NCBI RefSeq assembly: GCF_030656345.1
Contig: NZ_JAUSNR010000056.1
Coordinates: forward strand, 62,001 to 126,000
Origin: Pseudotabrizicola sp.
GTDB taxonomy: Bacteria; Pseudomonadota; Alphaproteobacteria; Rhodobacterales; Rhodobacteraceae
Reading direction: 5' to 3'
Length of the DNA: 64,000 nucleotides
Numbering within the stretch: position 1 is the first letter of the stretch; the number at the start of each line of letters is the position of its first letter. This document shows positions 40,051 through 48,268 of this stretch, piece by piece. Position numbers and translations under genes: made by a program. The notes beneath the pieces were generated by a model. That model saw only the letters and a list, made by a program, of their open reading frames with translations. It was not told the origin of the DNA and searched no databases.

Positions 40051-41013
40051 TCAGGCCACCCGGTCGCCGGGCTCCGCGCCAGCAAAAAACGCATCCAGAT
40101 TGTCCAATGCCCGGAATCCCATCGCATCGCGGGTTTCTTCGGTGGCCGATCCGATATGGGGCAGCAGGAAAACATTCGGCAAAGCCGCAAGCGCCGGATT
40201 GCCGCCCGGTTCGGTCTGAAACACATCCAACCCCGCCGCGAACAACCGCCCCCCGCGCAGCGCCTCGACCAGCGCCGCCTCGTCCACCAGCCCGCCGCGG
40301 GCGGTGTTCACCAGAATCGCCCGATCGGGCAATTGCGCCAGCGTGGCGGCGTTGATGATGCCCGCATTCTGCGGGGTGGACGGGCAATGCAGGCTCAGCA
40401 CATCCGACACCGCCAGCAACCCCTCCAGCGTGTCATGAAACACCGCACCCTTTTCCAGATGCTCCGGCAGGCGGCGGCGGTTGTGGTAATGCACCTCCAT
40501 CCCGAAGCCGCGCGCCCGGTCTGCTGTCACCTGCCCCACCCGCCCCATGCCCAGAACGCCAAAGCGTTTGCCGGTCACCTGCCGCCCCACCATGAAGGCG
40601 GGCGACCAGAAATCCCATTTACCGGCCCGGATCATCGCATCGCCCTCGGCCCCGCGCCGGGCGGCGCCCAGCATGCACAACATGGCAATCTCGGCCGTGG
40701 CATCCGACAGCACATCGGGCGTATTGGTCACCACAATCCCCGCCGCCTTCGCCGCCGCCAGATCAACATGATCGGTGCCCACCGAATGGTTGGCGATGAT
40801 CTTCAGCCTTGGCCCCAGCTCGGCGATCACATCGGCGCTGAACCGTTCGGAATGGCAGGGCAGCACGGCATCGACCGCGCGGCAGGTCGCGATCAGCTCT
40901 TCGCGGTCAAACAGCCGGTCTTCGGGGTTCAGGATCACCTCATAATCCCGTGCCGCCCGCGCTTCGACCACAGCGCGCAGCTTGCGCGCGATAAACAGCT
41001 TTGGTTTTGTCAT
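40051..41013 (-). CDS. D-2-hydroxyacid dehydrogenase (glyoxylate/hydroxypyruvate reductase-like)
   Basis: 320 residues. The NAD(P) motif is VLGMGRVGQ near 155. The catalytic Arg, Glu and His are in NTARGGLVDE, FQTEPGGNP and LLPHIGSATEETR. NRRRLPEH after strand B has an Arg where NADPH-preferring enzymes bind the phosphate, so NADPH use is likely. Family members reduce glyoxylate, hydroxypyruvate or other 2-oxoacids. It is on the same strand as truA, 48 bases after it, and 135 bases from the TRAP binding-protein gene. Confidence 0.9.
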   Translation of the reverse strand: MTKPKLFIARKLRAVVEARAARDYEVILNPEDRLFDREELIATCRAVDAVLPCHSERFSADVIAELGPRLKIIANHSVGTDHVDLAAAKAAGIVVTNTPDVLSDATAEIAMLCMLGAARRGAEGDAMIRAGKWDFWSPAFMVGRQVTGKRFGVLGMGRVGQVTADRARGFGMEVHYHNRRRLPEHLEKGAVFHDTLEGLLAVSDVLSLHCPSTPQNAGIINAATLAQLPDRAILVNTARGGLVDEAALVEALRGGRLFAAGLDVFQTEPGGNPALAALPNVFLLPHIGSATEETRDAMGFRALDNLDAFFAGAEPGDRVA

Positions 41014-41061
41014 ATCTGCCTCCCAGCTTGGGTGCAGACCCTAACCCGTCACGCAGCAGTT

Positions 41062-41832
41062 TCAAGCAAAGGGATCGACCCGATAGCCAACGCCGGTCAG
41101 ATACAGCCCCTGCGGCGGGCAGACCGGCCCGCAAGCCGCCCGGTCCCGCGCCTCCAGCGCCGCCTTCACATCATCAGGGGTCCAACCCCCCGCCCCCACC
41201 CGCTCCAGCGTGCCGACGATGGAGCGCACCTGATTGTGCAGAAAGCTGCGCGCCCGCAGGACAAAACGATATTCGACACCCCCCGCATAGGGGTGTTCAT
41301 AAATGGAAACTTCATCCAGCGTCTTCATCGGCGATTTCGCCTGACAAAACGTCGAGCGGAAGGTGGTGAAGTCGTGATGTCCGGTCAGATGCGCCGCCCC
41401 CGCCCGCATCGCGTCTGCGTCCAGCGGGTTCAGTACCTGCCAGACCCGGCCACGGTCATGCGTGACCGGCGCGCGCCGCGCCACCAGCCGGAACAGATAG
41501 CGCCGCTCGGTGGCCGAAAACCTTGCGTGAAAATCATCCGGCACGCGCGCCGCCGCGATAATCGCCACCGGCGCGGGCTTCAGATGCCAGTTCAGCGCCT
41601 CGGACAGCCGGTACGGGTCCCAGTCGCGCACCAGATCCACCGTCGCCACCTGCCCGGTGCCATGCACCCCGGCATCGGTGCGCCCGGCCGCCGCAATCGT
41701 ATGCGGCCCCGGTTGCAGCCGCGACAGCGCCGCCTCGACCGCCGCCTGCACCGAAGGCTGATGCGCAGCCTGCCGTTGCCAGCCCTGAAACGGGCCACCG
41801 TCATAGTCGATTTTCAGCGCAAAGCGGGGCAT
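41062..41832 (-). CDS. truA: tRNA pseudouridine(38-40) synthase
   Basis: 256 residues. The catalytic Asp is Asp53 in [28 protein letters not shown] near the N-terminus and [15 protein letters not shown] toward the C-terminus are TruA hallmarks. It isomerises uridines in the anticodon stem-loop of many tRNAs. It is divergent from ycjX with a 188-base gap containing one copy of a GGAGTATTT repeat, and upstream of the 2-hydroxyacid dehydrogenase gene on the same strand. Confidence 0.95.
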   Translation of the reverse strand: MPRFALKIDYDGGPFQGWQRQAAHQPSVQAAVEAALSRLQPGPHTIAAAGRTDAGVHGTGQVATVDLVRDWDPYRLSEALNWHLKPAPVAIIAAARVPDDFHARFSATERRYLFRLVARRAPVTHDRGRVWQVLNPLDADAMRAGAAHLTGHHDFTTFRSTFCQAKSPMKTLDEVSIYEHPYAGGVEYRFVLRARSFLHNQVRSIVGTLERVGAGGWTPDDVKAALEARDRAACGPVCPPQGLYLTGVGYRVDPFA

Positions 41833-41905
41833 TTGCGCTGCATAACGGATTTCGCCTGTCCTGCAAGCCCTGTGCCGGAGGCCGGCTGCGGGAGCGCTCC
41901 GCGCG

Positions 41906-41930
41906 GGAGTATTTTCAAAAGGTGCAAGCC
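41906..41930 (+). repeat. GGAGTATTT..AAAGGTGCAAGCC element, copy 1 (5' of ycjX)
   Basis: This 25-base element matches 44461-44485 at 22 of 25 positions and in the same orientation. The two copies bracket the ycjX-ycjF pair. A GC palindrome (GCGGGAGCGCTCCGCG, about 41888-41903) stands just before it. It lies in a divergent, promoter-bearing gap. Confidence 0.65.
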
Positions 41931-42020
41931 CATGGGGGGCGCGGGCCTGTCACAGGGCTTTCCCCCTACCCAGCACGGGCGGGCGTGCCTATGTTGGGGC
42001 CAGCACAAGGAAACCCGCAA

Positions 42021-43430
42021 TTGGTTCTGTCCACCCTGACCGACGGCATCACCCGCAGCCTTGACGGCGTTGCGCGGTCTGTGACCGATATCTTTGAACC
42101 CACCCTGCGGCTGGGCGTCACCGGCCTGTCGGGCGCGGGCAAGACCGTGTTCATCACCGCGCTGGTCGCCAACCTGCTGGACCGGGGGCGGATGCCGCAA
42201 CTGGTGGCCCAAAGTCAGGGCCGGATCGAAACCGTGCTGCTGCAACCGCAGCCCGACCTGACCCTTCCGCGCTTTGACTTCGAGTCCCACCTGACCGCAT
42301 TGATGGGAAGTGACCCGCGCTGGCCGCAATCCACCCGGGCGGTGTCGGAACTGCGCCTGTCGTTCCGGCTACGGCCGTCAGGCTTTCTGGGCCTGACCGG
42401 CAACACACGGCTTCACCTTGATATCGTGGATTACCCCGGCGAGTGGCTGCTAGACCTGTCGCTTTTGGACAAGGACTACGCCCGCTGGGCCAGCGAGACG
42501 CTGGAACGCATTGCCAAACGGCCAGAGGCCGCCGCCTTCATGGCGCAGGCCCGCGCCGAGGACGGGTCGCTGGTGCTGGACGAACCCCGCGCCCAAGGTT
42601 TGGCCGCCACCTTCACCGCTTATCTGCACGCCGCCCGCGGCAAGGGCTGGTCTGACCTGACGCCGGGGCGGTTCCTGCTGCCGGGGGAGCTTGCAGGTTC
42701 CCCCGTGCTGACCTTCGCGCCCCTGCCCCTGCCCGCAAGCACCCCGCGCGGCAGCCTGTGGCGCGAGATGGAGCGGCGGTATGAGGCGTATAAGGCCAAG
42801 GTGGTCAAGCCGTTTTTCCGCGACCATTTCTCGCGCATCGACCGGCAGGTGGTCTTGATGGATGTGCTGGGGGCCATCCACGCGGGGCCGCGCGCGGTCG
42901 AAGACCTGCGCCGCACAATGGCCGAGATCCTGACCGCCTTCCGCCCCGGCGCGAATGGCTGGCTCACCCGGATTCTGGGCGGCAAGCGGGTGGAAAAGAT
43001 CCTGTTCGCCGCCACCAAGGCCGATCACCTGCACCACCACCAGCACCCCGCCCTGACCGCGATTACCGAGGCGCTGCTGGCCGACGCGCGGCGCCGTGCC
43101 GATTTCTCCGGTGCCCGTACCATGGCCCTGTCGCTGGCATCCCTGCGCGCCACCGTGGAAGACTCTGTGCAGCGCGATGGTGCGGCGCTGGACCTTGTGC
43201 GCGGGCGGCTGGCCTCTACCGGCAAGCAGGCGGCGATGTATGCGGGCGACCTGCCCACCGATCCGGCCCGCATCCTCGCCCCCGCGCGCGAAGGGGCAGA
43301 CCGCTGGCTGGACGCCGATTTCTCGCTGATGGGCTTTGCCCCGGCGCGCATGACCCTGGCCCCCGGCATGGGGCCGCCGCACATAAGGCTGGACCGCGCC
43401 GCCCAATTCCTGATCGGAGACCGGCTGTGA
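42021..43430 (+). CDS. ycjX: YcjX family P-loop NTPase (DUF463)
   Basis: 469 residues. Walker A is GLSGAGKT at 35-42. LHLDIVDYPGEWLLDL holds the DxxG-like switch, and FAATKADHLHHHQHP has the NKxD-type base-recognition position as TKAD. The family is dynamin-like and linked to membrane stress in enterobacteria. I favour the TTG at 42021, preceded by AAGGAAA at good spacing; an in-frame ATG at 41991 is the alternative. It overlaps ycjF by four bases (GTGA). Confidence 0.85.
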   Translation: MVLSTLTDGITRSLDGVARSVTDIFEPTLRLGVTGLSGAGKTVFITALVANLLDRGRMPQLVAQSQGRIETVLLQPQPDLTLPRFDFESHLTALMGSDPRWPQSTRAVSELRLSFRLRPSGFLGLTGNTRLHLDIVDYPGEWLLDLSLLDKDYARWASETLERIAKRPEAAAFMAQARAEDGSLVLDEPRAQGLAATFTAYLHAARGKGWSDLTPGRFLLPGELAGSPVLTFAPLPLPASTPRGSLWREMERRYEAYKAKVVKPFFRDHFSRIDRQVVLMDVLGAIHAGPRAVEDLRRTMAEILTAFRPGANGWLTRILGGKRVEKILFAATKADHLHHHQHPALTAITEALLADARRRADFSGARTMALSLASLRATVEDSVQRDGAALDLVRGRLASTGKQAAMYAGDLPTDPARILAPAREGADRWLDADFSLMGFAPARMTLAPGMGPPHIRLDRAAQFLIGDRL

Positions 43431-44422
43431 CCGACCTGCCCCCGCCGCCCCGTAAGCCGCTGATCCTTGAACTGGAGGATGAGCTGGACCCGTCCTCCGC
43501 CGACCCGGTGCCAGATGACCTGCCGCAGGGGCAGGCGATGCAACTGGCTGCCCGCATCCGCGCGCCAAGGTCCAAACTGGCGCGTTTCGCGCTCTGGGCC
43601 TTCACCGCGTTTTTCACCTTCGCGCTGTCGGTCGCGGCCTATGATTTCGTGACCGGGCTGTTTGCCCGCAATCCGCTGCTGGGCTGGGTCGCGGGGGTGC
43701 TGCTGGTCGGCGCGCTGCTGGCAGCGGCGCTGCTCGCGGGCCGGGAATGGTCGGCCTACATGCGGCTGATGCGGCTCGATCACCTGCGCCGCGATGCCGC
43801 CACCGCCCGCCAGACCGCCGACCTGAGAGCCGCCCGCCGCACCGTGGCTTCGCTCGTCAGCCTCTATGCCGCCCGCCCCGACACCGCCTGGGGCCGCGCC
43901 CGCTTTGCCGAGCGCGAGGCCGAAGTACTGGATGCCGACGCCCTGTTGTCACTGGCCGAGGCCGAACTCCTGCCCCCGCTCGACGCCCGGGCGCGAGGGG
44001 AGGTGGAGGCGGCAGCGCGGCAGGTGGCCATGGTCACGGCGCTTGTGCCACTGGCGCTCGCCGATGTGGCCACAGCGTTGGTCGCCAACCTGCGGATGAT
44101 CCGACGGATCGCTGAGATCTATGGCGGCAGATCGGGCGCGCTGGGGTCATGGGGCCTCTTGCGCCGGGTGTTTGCGTCGTTGCTGGCGGCGGGTGCACTG
44201 GCGCTGACCGATGACCTGATCGGTTCGGTCGCGGGCGGCGGTGTGCTCGCCAAGGTCTCACGCCGGTTTGGCGAAGGCGTGGTCAACGGCGCGCTGACCG
44301 CCCGCGTCGGCCTCGCCGCCATCGACCTGTGCCGCCCTATGCCCTTTGTCGCGGTTGAACGCCCCTCGACCTCGGGCACCGTCAGCCGGGCGCTCGCCGG
44401 CCTGGTGCCGCGCAAGGTGTGA
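43427..44422 (+). CDS. ycjF: YcjF family inner-membrane protein (TIGR01620/DUF697)
   Basis: 331 residues starting at a GTG within the ycjX stop overlap. Two membrane helices lie near 45-70 (WAFTAFFTFALSVAAYDFV) and 75-98 (GWVAGVLLVGALLAAALLAG), after an acidic proline-rich N-terminus. The C-terminal DUF697 region runs from RMIRRIAEIYGGRSGALGSW onward. It is the membrane partner of YcjX. In E. coli the pair is in stress regulons; the biochemical role is not known. A bidirectional hairpin follows. Confidence 0.87.
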   Translation: MTDLPPPPRKPLILELEDELDPSSADPVPDDLPQGQAMQLAARIRAPRSKLARFALWAFTAFFTFALSVAAYDFVTGLFARNPLLGWVAGVLLVGALLAAALLAGREWSAYMRLMRLDHLRRDAATARQTADLRAARRTVASLVSLYAARPDTAWGRARFAEREAEVLDADALLSLAEAELLPPLDARARGEVEAAARQVAMVTALVPLALADVATALVANLRMIRRIAEIYGGRSGALGSWGLLRRVFASLLAAGALALTDDLIGSVAGGGVLAKVSRRFGEGVVNGALTARVGLAAIDLCRPMPFVAVERPSTSGTVSRALAGLVPRKV

Positions 44423-44460
44423 TGCCGCGCCCGCGCCACACCGGTTTTATGCCTCCGGCG

Positions 44461-44524
44461 GGAGTATTTAAGAAAGGTGCAAGCCCGGATGTGTTTTCAG
44501 GATTTGCACCTTTTCCAAATACTC
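44461..44524. terminator. Convergent hairpin, containing GGAGTATTT element copy 2
   Basis: 44462-44482 and 44504-44524 are inverted copies (18 of 21 match) with a 21-base loop. The left arm is part of the 25-base element also found at 41906. It lies between the convergent ycjF and amino-acid permease stops, with AT-rich arm ends on both strands, so it fits a bidirectional terminator. Confidence 0.7.
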
Positions 44525-44543
44525 AAAGCCGCCTGCGCCCCGC

Positions 44544-45341
44544 CTACCGCGCGGACCGCGCCCGCAGCCGCGCCTCGATCCGGCGCAGGATCAGGCTCAG
44601 CCCGATGGTCATCGTCAGATAGATCAGCGCCGCCACATTGTAGGTCTCGAAATACCGGAAATTTCCCGCCGCCGTAACCTTGGCAAGTTGCGCCACGTCC
44701 GTCACGCCCAGCACCGACACCAGCGAGCTGTCCTTGACCATCGCCACAAAGTCATTGCCCAAAGGCGGCAATATCATCCGGAACGCCTGCGGGAACACGA
44801 TGTGGCGGAACCGCTGCCAACCCGTCAGCCCCAGCGCCTGCGCCGCCTCGATCTGGCCCATCGGAACCGCTTGCAGCCCGGCGCGGAAGATCTCGGCCAG
44901 AAAGGCGGAATAGGCCAGCATCAGCGCGATTACCGCGCGCGCGATCAGCGGGAAATCACGGGTGCGCCATGGGGCAATGCCAAGCGGTTCAGTCACCGCA
45001 TTCACCGCCAGCACCAACATCGGAGCCAGCACAAAGGCGACATACAAGAGCAGCACGATGATCGGCACACCGCGCATGACCTCGATATAAAGCCGCGCCG
45101 CCTGCCGCAGCACAATGAAGCGCGACAGCCCCATCACCGCCAGACCCAGCCCGATACCGCAGGCCCCCAGATAGGCCACCACCGCCACGATGACCGTCAC
45201 CGTGATCCCGCGCGCCAGCGTGTTCAGCACCGCACCGTAGACCGGGCTTACCAGCACCTGCCAGAACAGCACCGCCCCGGTGACAGCAAGGATCACCAGC
45301 CACCAGGGGAAGTCTTTGTCGGGCTGTGTCTGTGGGGTCAT
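44544..45341 (-). CDS. Amino-acid ABC transporter permease (HisM/GlnP type)
   Basis: 265 residues with about five helices. The HisM/GlnP features are LYIEVMRGVPIIVLLLY and the EAA loop IEAAQALGLTGWQRFRHIVFP. It would form a homodimer or pair with another permease. The matching ATPase gene is absent; only the binding protein precedes it, 36 bases upstream. An ATPase encoded elsewhere must serve it, if it is functional. Confidence 0.92.
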   Translation of the reverse strand: MTPQTQPDKDFPWWLVILAVTGAVLFWQVLVSPVYGAVLNTLARGITVTVIVAVVAYLGACGIGLGLAVMGLSRFIVLRQAARLYIEVMRGVPIIVLLLYVAFVLAPMLVLAVNAVTEPLGIAPWRTRDFPLIARAVIALMLAYSAFLAEIFRAGLQAVPMGQIEAAQALGLTGWQRFRHIVFPQAFRMILPPLGNDFVAMVKDSSLVSVLGVTDVAQLAKVTAAGNFRYFETYNVAALIYLTMTIGLSLILRRIEARLRARSAR

Positions 45342-45377
45342 CGCCGGGCGGCGGCGCGCGGGCCGGGGCCTTTGGCC

Positions 45378-46160
45378 TTACTGGCCCATCTTGTAGTCAA
45401 GAAACCACCTGGTGTTCAGCGCATCCAACGTGCCATCGGCCTGCAGCGCCGCGAGCCCTGCGTTGACCGGCTCCACCAGATCTGACCCTTTGGGGAAGAT
45501 GAAGCCGAAATCCTCGGTCCCCAACTTGTCGCCCACGATCTTCAACCCGCCGTTCGATGCCTCGACATAGCCCGCCCCTGCCGTGCCATCGGTCAGCACC
45601 AGATCGACATCGCCGGCCCGCAGGGCCGCGACCGTGGCCCCGAAGGTTTCAAACAGCTTGATGCGCGGGTTGGCCTCGTCGCCGTCCAGCACTTCATAGA
45701 CGCCGACGAAGAACGGCGTTGTACCGGGCTGCGCTGCCATCAAAAGGTCTGCATCCGCCGCGAAACCGGCAGCATCGCTGAACCGCGTCTCATCGCCGCG
45801 CACCAGCATCACCATCTGGCTGGTCATATAGCTGTCCGAGAAGTCCACCATTTCCTTGCGGTCATCGCGGATGGTAATGCCGGTCATGCCCAGATCGAAC
45901 TGCCCTTCCGACACTGCCGGGATCATCGCATCCCAGCTGATGGTCTGATAGGTCACGGTGAAGTTCAGCCGCTTTGCCAGTTCTGCCATCGCGTCATATT
46001 CCCAGCCGACCGCAGCACCCGAGGCGTCGAGAAACTGCAGCGGCGGATAGGCGTTTTCGGTCACCACCACCACCTCGCGCCCGCCCAGATCGGGCAGGGC
46101 CTGCGCCATGGCAGAGGGGGTGGACAGGGCAAGCGCAAGCGCGGCAAGGGTCAGCTTCAT
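45378..46160 (-). CDS. Amino-acid ABC transporter substrate-binding protein (SBP family 3)
   Basis: 260 residues with a signal peptide cleaved near residue 19-20 (SAMA-QA). The mature domain shows [35 protein letters not shown] and [15 protein letters not shown], all typical for polar amino-acid binding proteins. Basic/acidic specificity cannot be decided. It precedes the permease gene in the same operon; no ATPase gene accompanies them. The 155 bases upstream hold nothing I can name. Confidence 0.9.
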   Translation of the reverse strand: MKLTLAALALALSTPSAMAQALPDLGGREVVVVTENAYPPLQFLDASGAAVGWEYDAMAELAKRLNFTVTYQTISWDAMIPAVSEGQFDLGMTGITIRDDRKEMVDFSDSYMTSQMVMLVRGDETRFSDAAGFAADADLLMAAQPGTTPFFVGVYEVLDGDEANPRIKLFETFGATVAALRAGDVDLVLTDGTAGAGYVEASNGGLKIVGDKLGTEDFGFIFPKGSDLVEPVNAGLAALQADGTLDALNTRWFLDYKMGQ

Positions 46161-46315
46161 GGGTCAGGCTCCCGGTTGAATCGCCCCGACCGGGGGCGCA
46201 ATGTGGCACAGACTATGGAATGCCGCGCGCATGGCGGCAAGGGCAGCGCGGTGCTTCGCGCGCGGCAAACCCGCCACAGGCTGCATCACCGGGCCACCTG
46301 CCCGCAAAACCCGCA

Positions 46316-46732
46316 TTATCCGTCGCGCCCCGGCTCTTCCGGGTTGCCAGAGAAGAGGGCAATCTTGTTGCCCTGCGGGTCGCGCAGATAGCCAACATAA
46401 AATTGCGGCCCATAAGCGGCACGAAACCCCGGTTGGCCTTCGTCAGAACCGCCTGCGGCAAGCGCCGCCGCGTGCAGGGCGCGGACCTGTTGCTGGCTGC
46501 GCGCCTCGAATGCGATCATCGTGCCGTTGCCGGCCGAGGCCGGGGCCCCGTCGAACGGCGATTTGACATAGAAATCCGGCAGCCCCGCGTACTGACCCTC
46601 AGGCCTTGGCAACATGAAGCTCAGGTCGCCATGATCTTCCTCCAGCCGATAGCCAAGAGCAGGCAGGAACGCCGCGTAGAACCGCCGCGCCCGCGCAATG
46701 TCGTCAGCACCCACGGTGACATAGCCAATCAT
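46316..46732 (-). CDS. VOC family protein (glyoxalase/bleomycin-resistance fold)
   Basis: 138 residues. The fold begins with MIGYVTVGADDIARARRFY and ends with YVGYLRDPQGNKIALF, which contains the final metal-ligand strand. The metal ligands of true glyoxalases are only partly kept, so it may be a non-enzymatic or different-substrate member. Its ATG overlaps the stop of the MoeB/ThiF-like gene by four bases (ATGA), so the two are coupled. Confidence 0.82.
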   Translation of the reverse strand: MIGYVTVGADDIARARRFYAAFLPALGYRLEEDHGDLSFMLPRPEGQYAGLPDFYVKSPFDGAPASAGNGTMIAFEARSQQQVRALHAAALAAGGSDEGQPGFRAAYGPQFYVGYLRDPQGNKIALFSGNPEEPGRDG

Positions 46733-47790
46733 TCCGGGTGGTCCGTTCCGGTACTTGACCCGCCACACGCCGCGCACCCGTCACGCCGTTTCACCCCGAT
46801 CACCCGCGTTTCAGCATAAAGCGCGTCGTGGATCAGCAGCCGCCCGCGCAAGCCCGCGCCCGCGCCGGTCAGGTGTTTCACCGCCTCCATCGCCATCATC
46901 GCGCCGATCACGCCGGGCAGGGGCGCGGCCACCCCGGCCTCGGCGCAGGTGGGCACCATGCCCGGCGCAGGCCGCACCGGGAAGACGCATTCGAAACACG
47001 GCCCGCCGCGCGCCGGGTCATACAGGCTGATCTGGCCTTCCCATTGGGTGATCGCCGCTGCAATCAGCGGCTTGGCAGCCGCAGCGCAGACCCGGTTCAC
47101 CAGATAGCGGGTGTCGAAATTGTCGGTGCCGTCCAGCACCAGATCGTAATCGGCCACCAGTTCCGCCGCCAAAGCCTCATCCAGCCGCCGGTGATAGGGG
47201 CGTACCTGAATGAAAGGGTTCAGCGCCTTCATCGCCAGCTCTGCCGAGAACACCTTGGGCATCCCGATCCGCGCGTCGGTATGGATGATCTGGCGTTGCA
47301 GGTTCGACCCCTCTACCCCATCGCCGTCAATCACCCCGATCACCCCCACGCCGCTGGCCGCCAGATACATCAGGGCCGGGCTGCCAAGACCACCCGCCCC
47401 CACCACCAGCACCCGCGCGGCCTTGAGCCGTTTCTGCCCCGGCCCGCCGATCTCGCGCAGCATGATGTGGCGGGCATAGCGGTCCAGCTCTACCGGCGAA
47501 AACGTCACCGGCTTTGCCACCCCGGCCCCAGTCGCAGGCTCGGGCACCCGCCCGCGCACCCGGCGCAGCGCTGCGCGGTAGGCCAAAGCCACCCCCACAA
47601 GCACGCCCAGCACAAACCAGCCGCGAAACTCACCGCCGACAAAATCCCCCAACTGCGCCGGCATATAAGGCGCGTGCGCCAGCAACAGCACCAACAGCCA
47701 ACCCCAGGCCATCAGCCAGACCCACCGCCCGGGCCAGCCCAGCCAGCGCCCGGCCCCGAACACCGCGACAAAGCCCAGAATGCCGATCAT
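46729..47790 (-). CDS. MoeB/ThiF/HesA-type E1-like adenylyltransferase with N-terminal membrane anchor
   Basis: 353 residues. The catalytic part (about 100-353) shows the nucleotide motif GAGGLGSP (131-138), the DGDGVEGSNLQRQ segment, CFECVFP and a terminal CAAC, which together give the CxxC/CxxC zinc site. Such enzymes adenylate the C-terminal Gly-Gly of MoaD or ThiS. Unusually the first 72 residues contain three hydrophobic helices (near 2-13, 24-40, 57-72), tethering it to the membrane. The start at 47790 is inside a good context; the open frame upstream overlaps dut. No sulfur-carrier gene is nearby. Confidence 0.85.
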   Translation of the reverse strand: MIGILGFVAVFGAGRWLGWPGRWVWLMAWGWLLVLLLAHAPYMPAQLGDFVGGEFRGWFVLGVLVGVALAYRAALRRVRGRVPEPATGAGVAKPVTFSPVELDRYARHIMLREIGGPGQKRLKAARVLVVGAGGLGSPALMYLAASGVGVIGVIDGDGVEGSNLQRQIIHTDARIGMPKVFSAELAMKALNPFIQVRPYHRRLDEALAAELVADYDLVLDGTDNFDTRYLVNRVCAAAAKPLIAAAITQWEGQISLYDPARGGPCFECVFPVRPAPGMVPTCAEAGVAAPLPGVIGAMMAMEAVKHLTGAGAGLRGRLLIHDALYAETRVIGVKRRDGCAACGGSSTGTDHPE

Positions 47791-47800
47791 GCCGGCACGG

Positions 47801-48268
47801 TCATGATCGCCCGGTCGAGCCAAAGCCGCCCGCCCCGCGCGCGGTATCGCCCAGGGTTTCCACCACGGCAAAAGTCGCCTGTATCACCGGGGCCACGATC
47901 ATCTGCGCCACCCGGTCGCCATGCCGCACGGTATAGGGCTGATCCGACAGGTTGATCAAAGCCACGCCCAGCGGCCCGCGATAATCGCTGTCGATGGTGC
48001 CCGGCGTGTTGGGCAGGGTGATGCCTGACTTGGTGGACAACCCCGAGCGGGGCCGGATCTGCATCTCGAACCCCTGCGGGATTTCCACCCGGATGCCGGT
48101 CGGGCAGATCGCCCGCTGCATCGGTGCAAGGGTGAACCCCGCCGCCCGCATATCGGGCGGCAGATTGGCGCGGATGTCGGCCCCCGCAGCACCCGGCGTT
48201 TCATACGCAGGCAAAGGCAGATCGCGGTCTGCCCAATCCTCAAAGACGATCTTCACAACCGGGCTCAC
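47801..48268 (-). CDS. dut: Deoxyuridine 5'-triphosphate nucleotidohydrolase
   Basis: 155 residues. It hydrolyses dUTP to dUMP, limiting uracil in DNA. All five dUTPase motifs are visible: AGADIRANLP, RSGLSTKSG, IDSDYRGPLGVALIN, RVAQMIVAPV and the C-terminal GAGGFGSTGR that closes over the trimeric active site. The start is a GTG that overlaps the coaBC stop (GTGA), so the two are coupled. It precedes the MoeB-like gene by 10 bases. Confidence 0.95.
   Translation of the reverse strand: MSPVVKIVFEDWADRDLPLPAYETPGAAGADIRANLPPDMRAAGFTLAPMQRAICPTGIRVEIPQGFEMQIRPRSGLSTKSGITLPNTPGTIDSDYRGPLGVALINLSDQPYTVRHGDRVAQMIVAPVIQATFAVVETLGDTARGAGGFGSTGRS

Noticed and set aside
40030..42039. 669-residue ORF opposite the 2-hydroxyacid dehydrogenase and truA
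   Set aside because: Spans two well-recognised genes on the other strand and has no family features.
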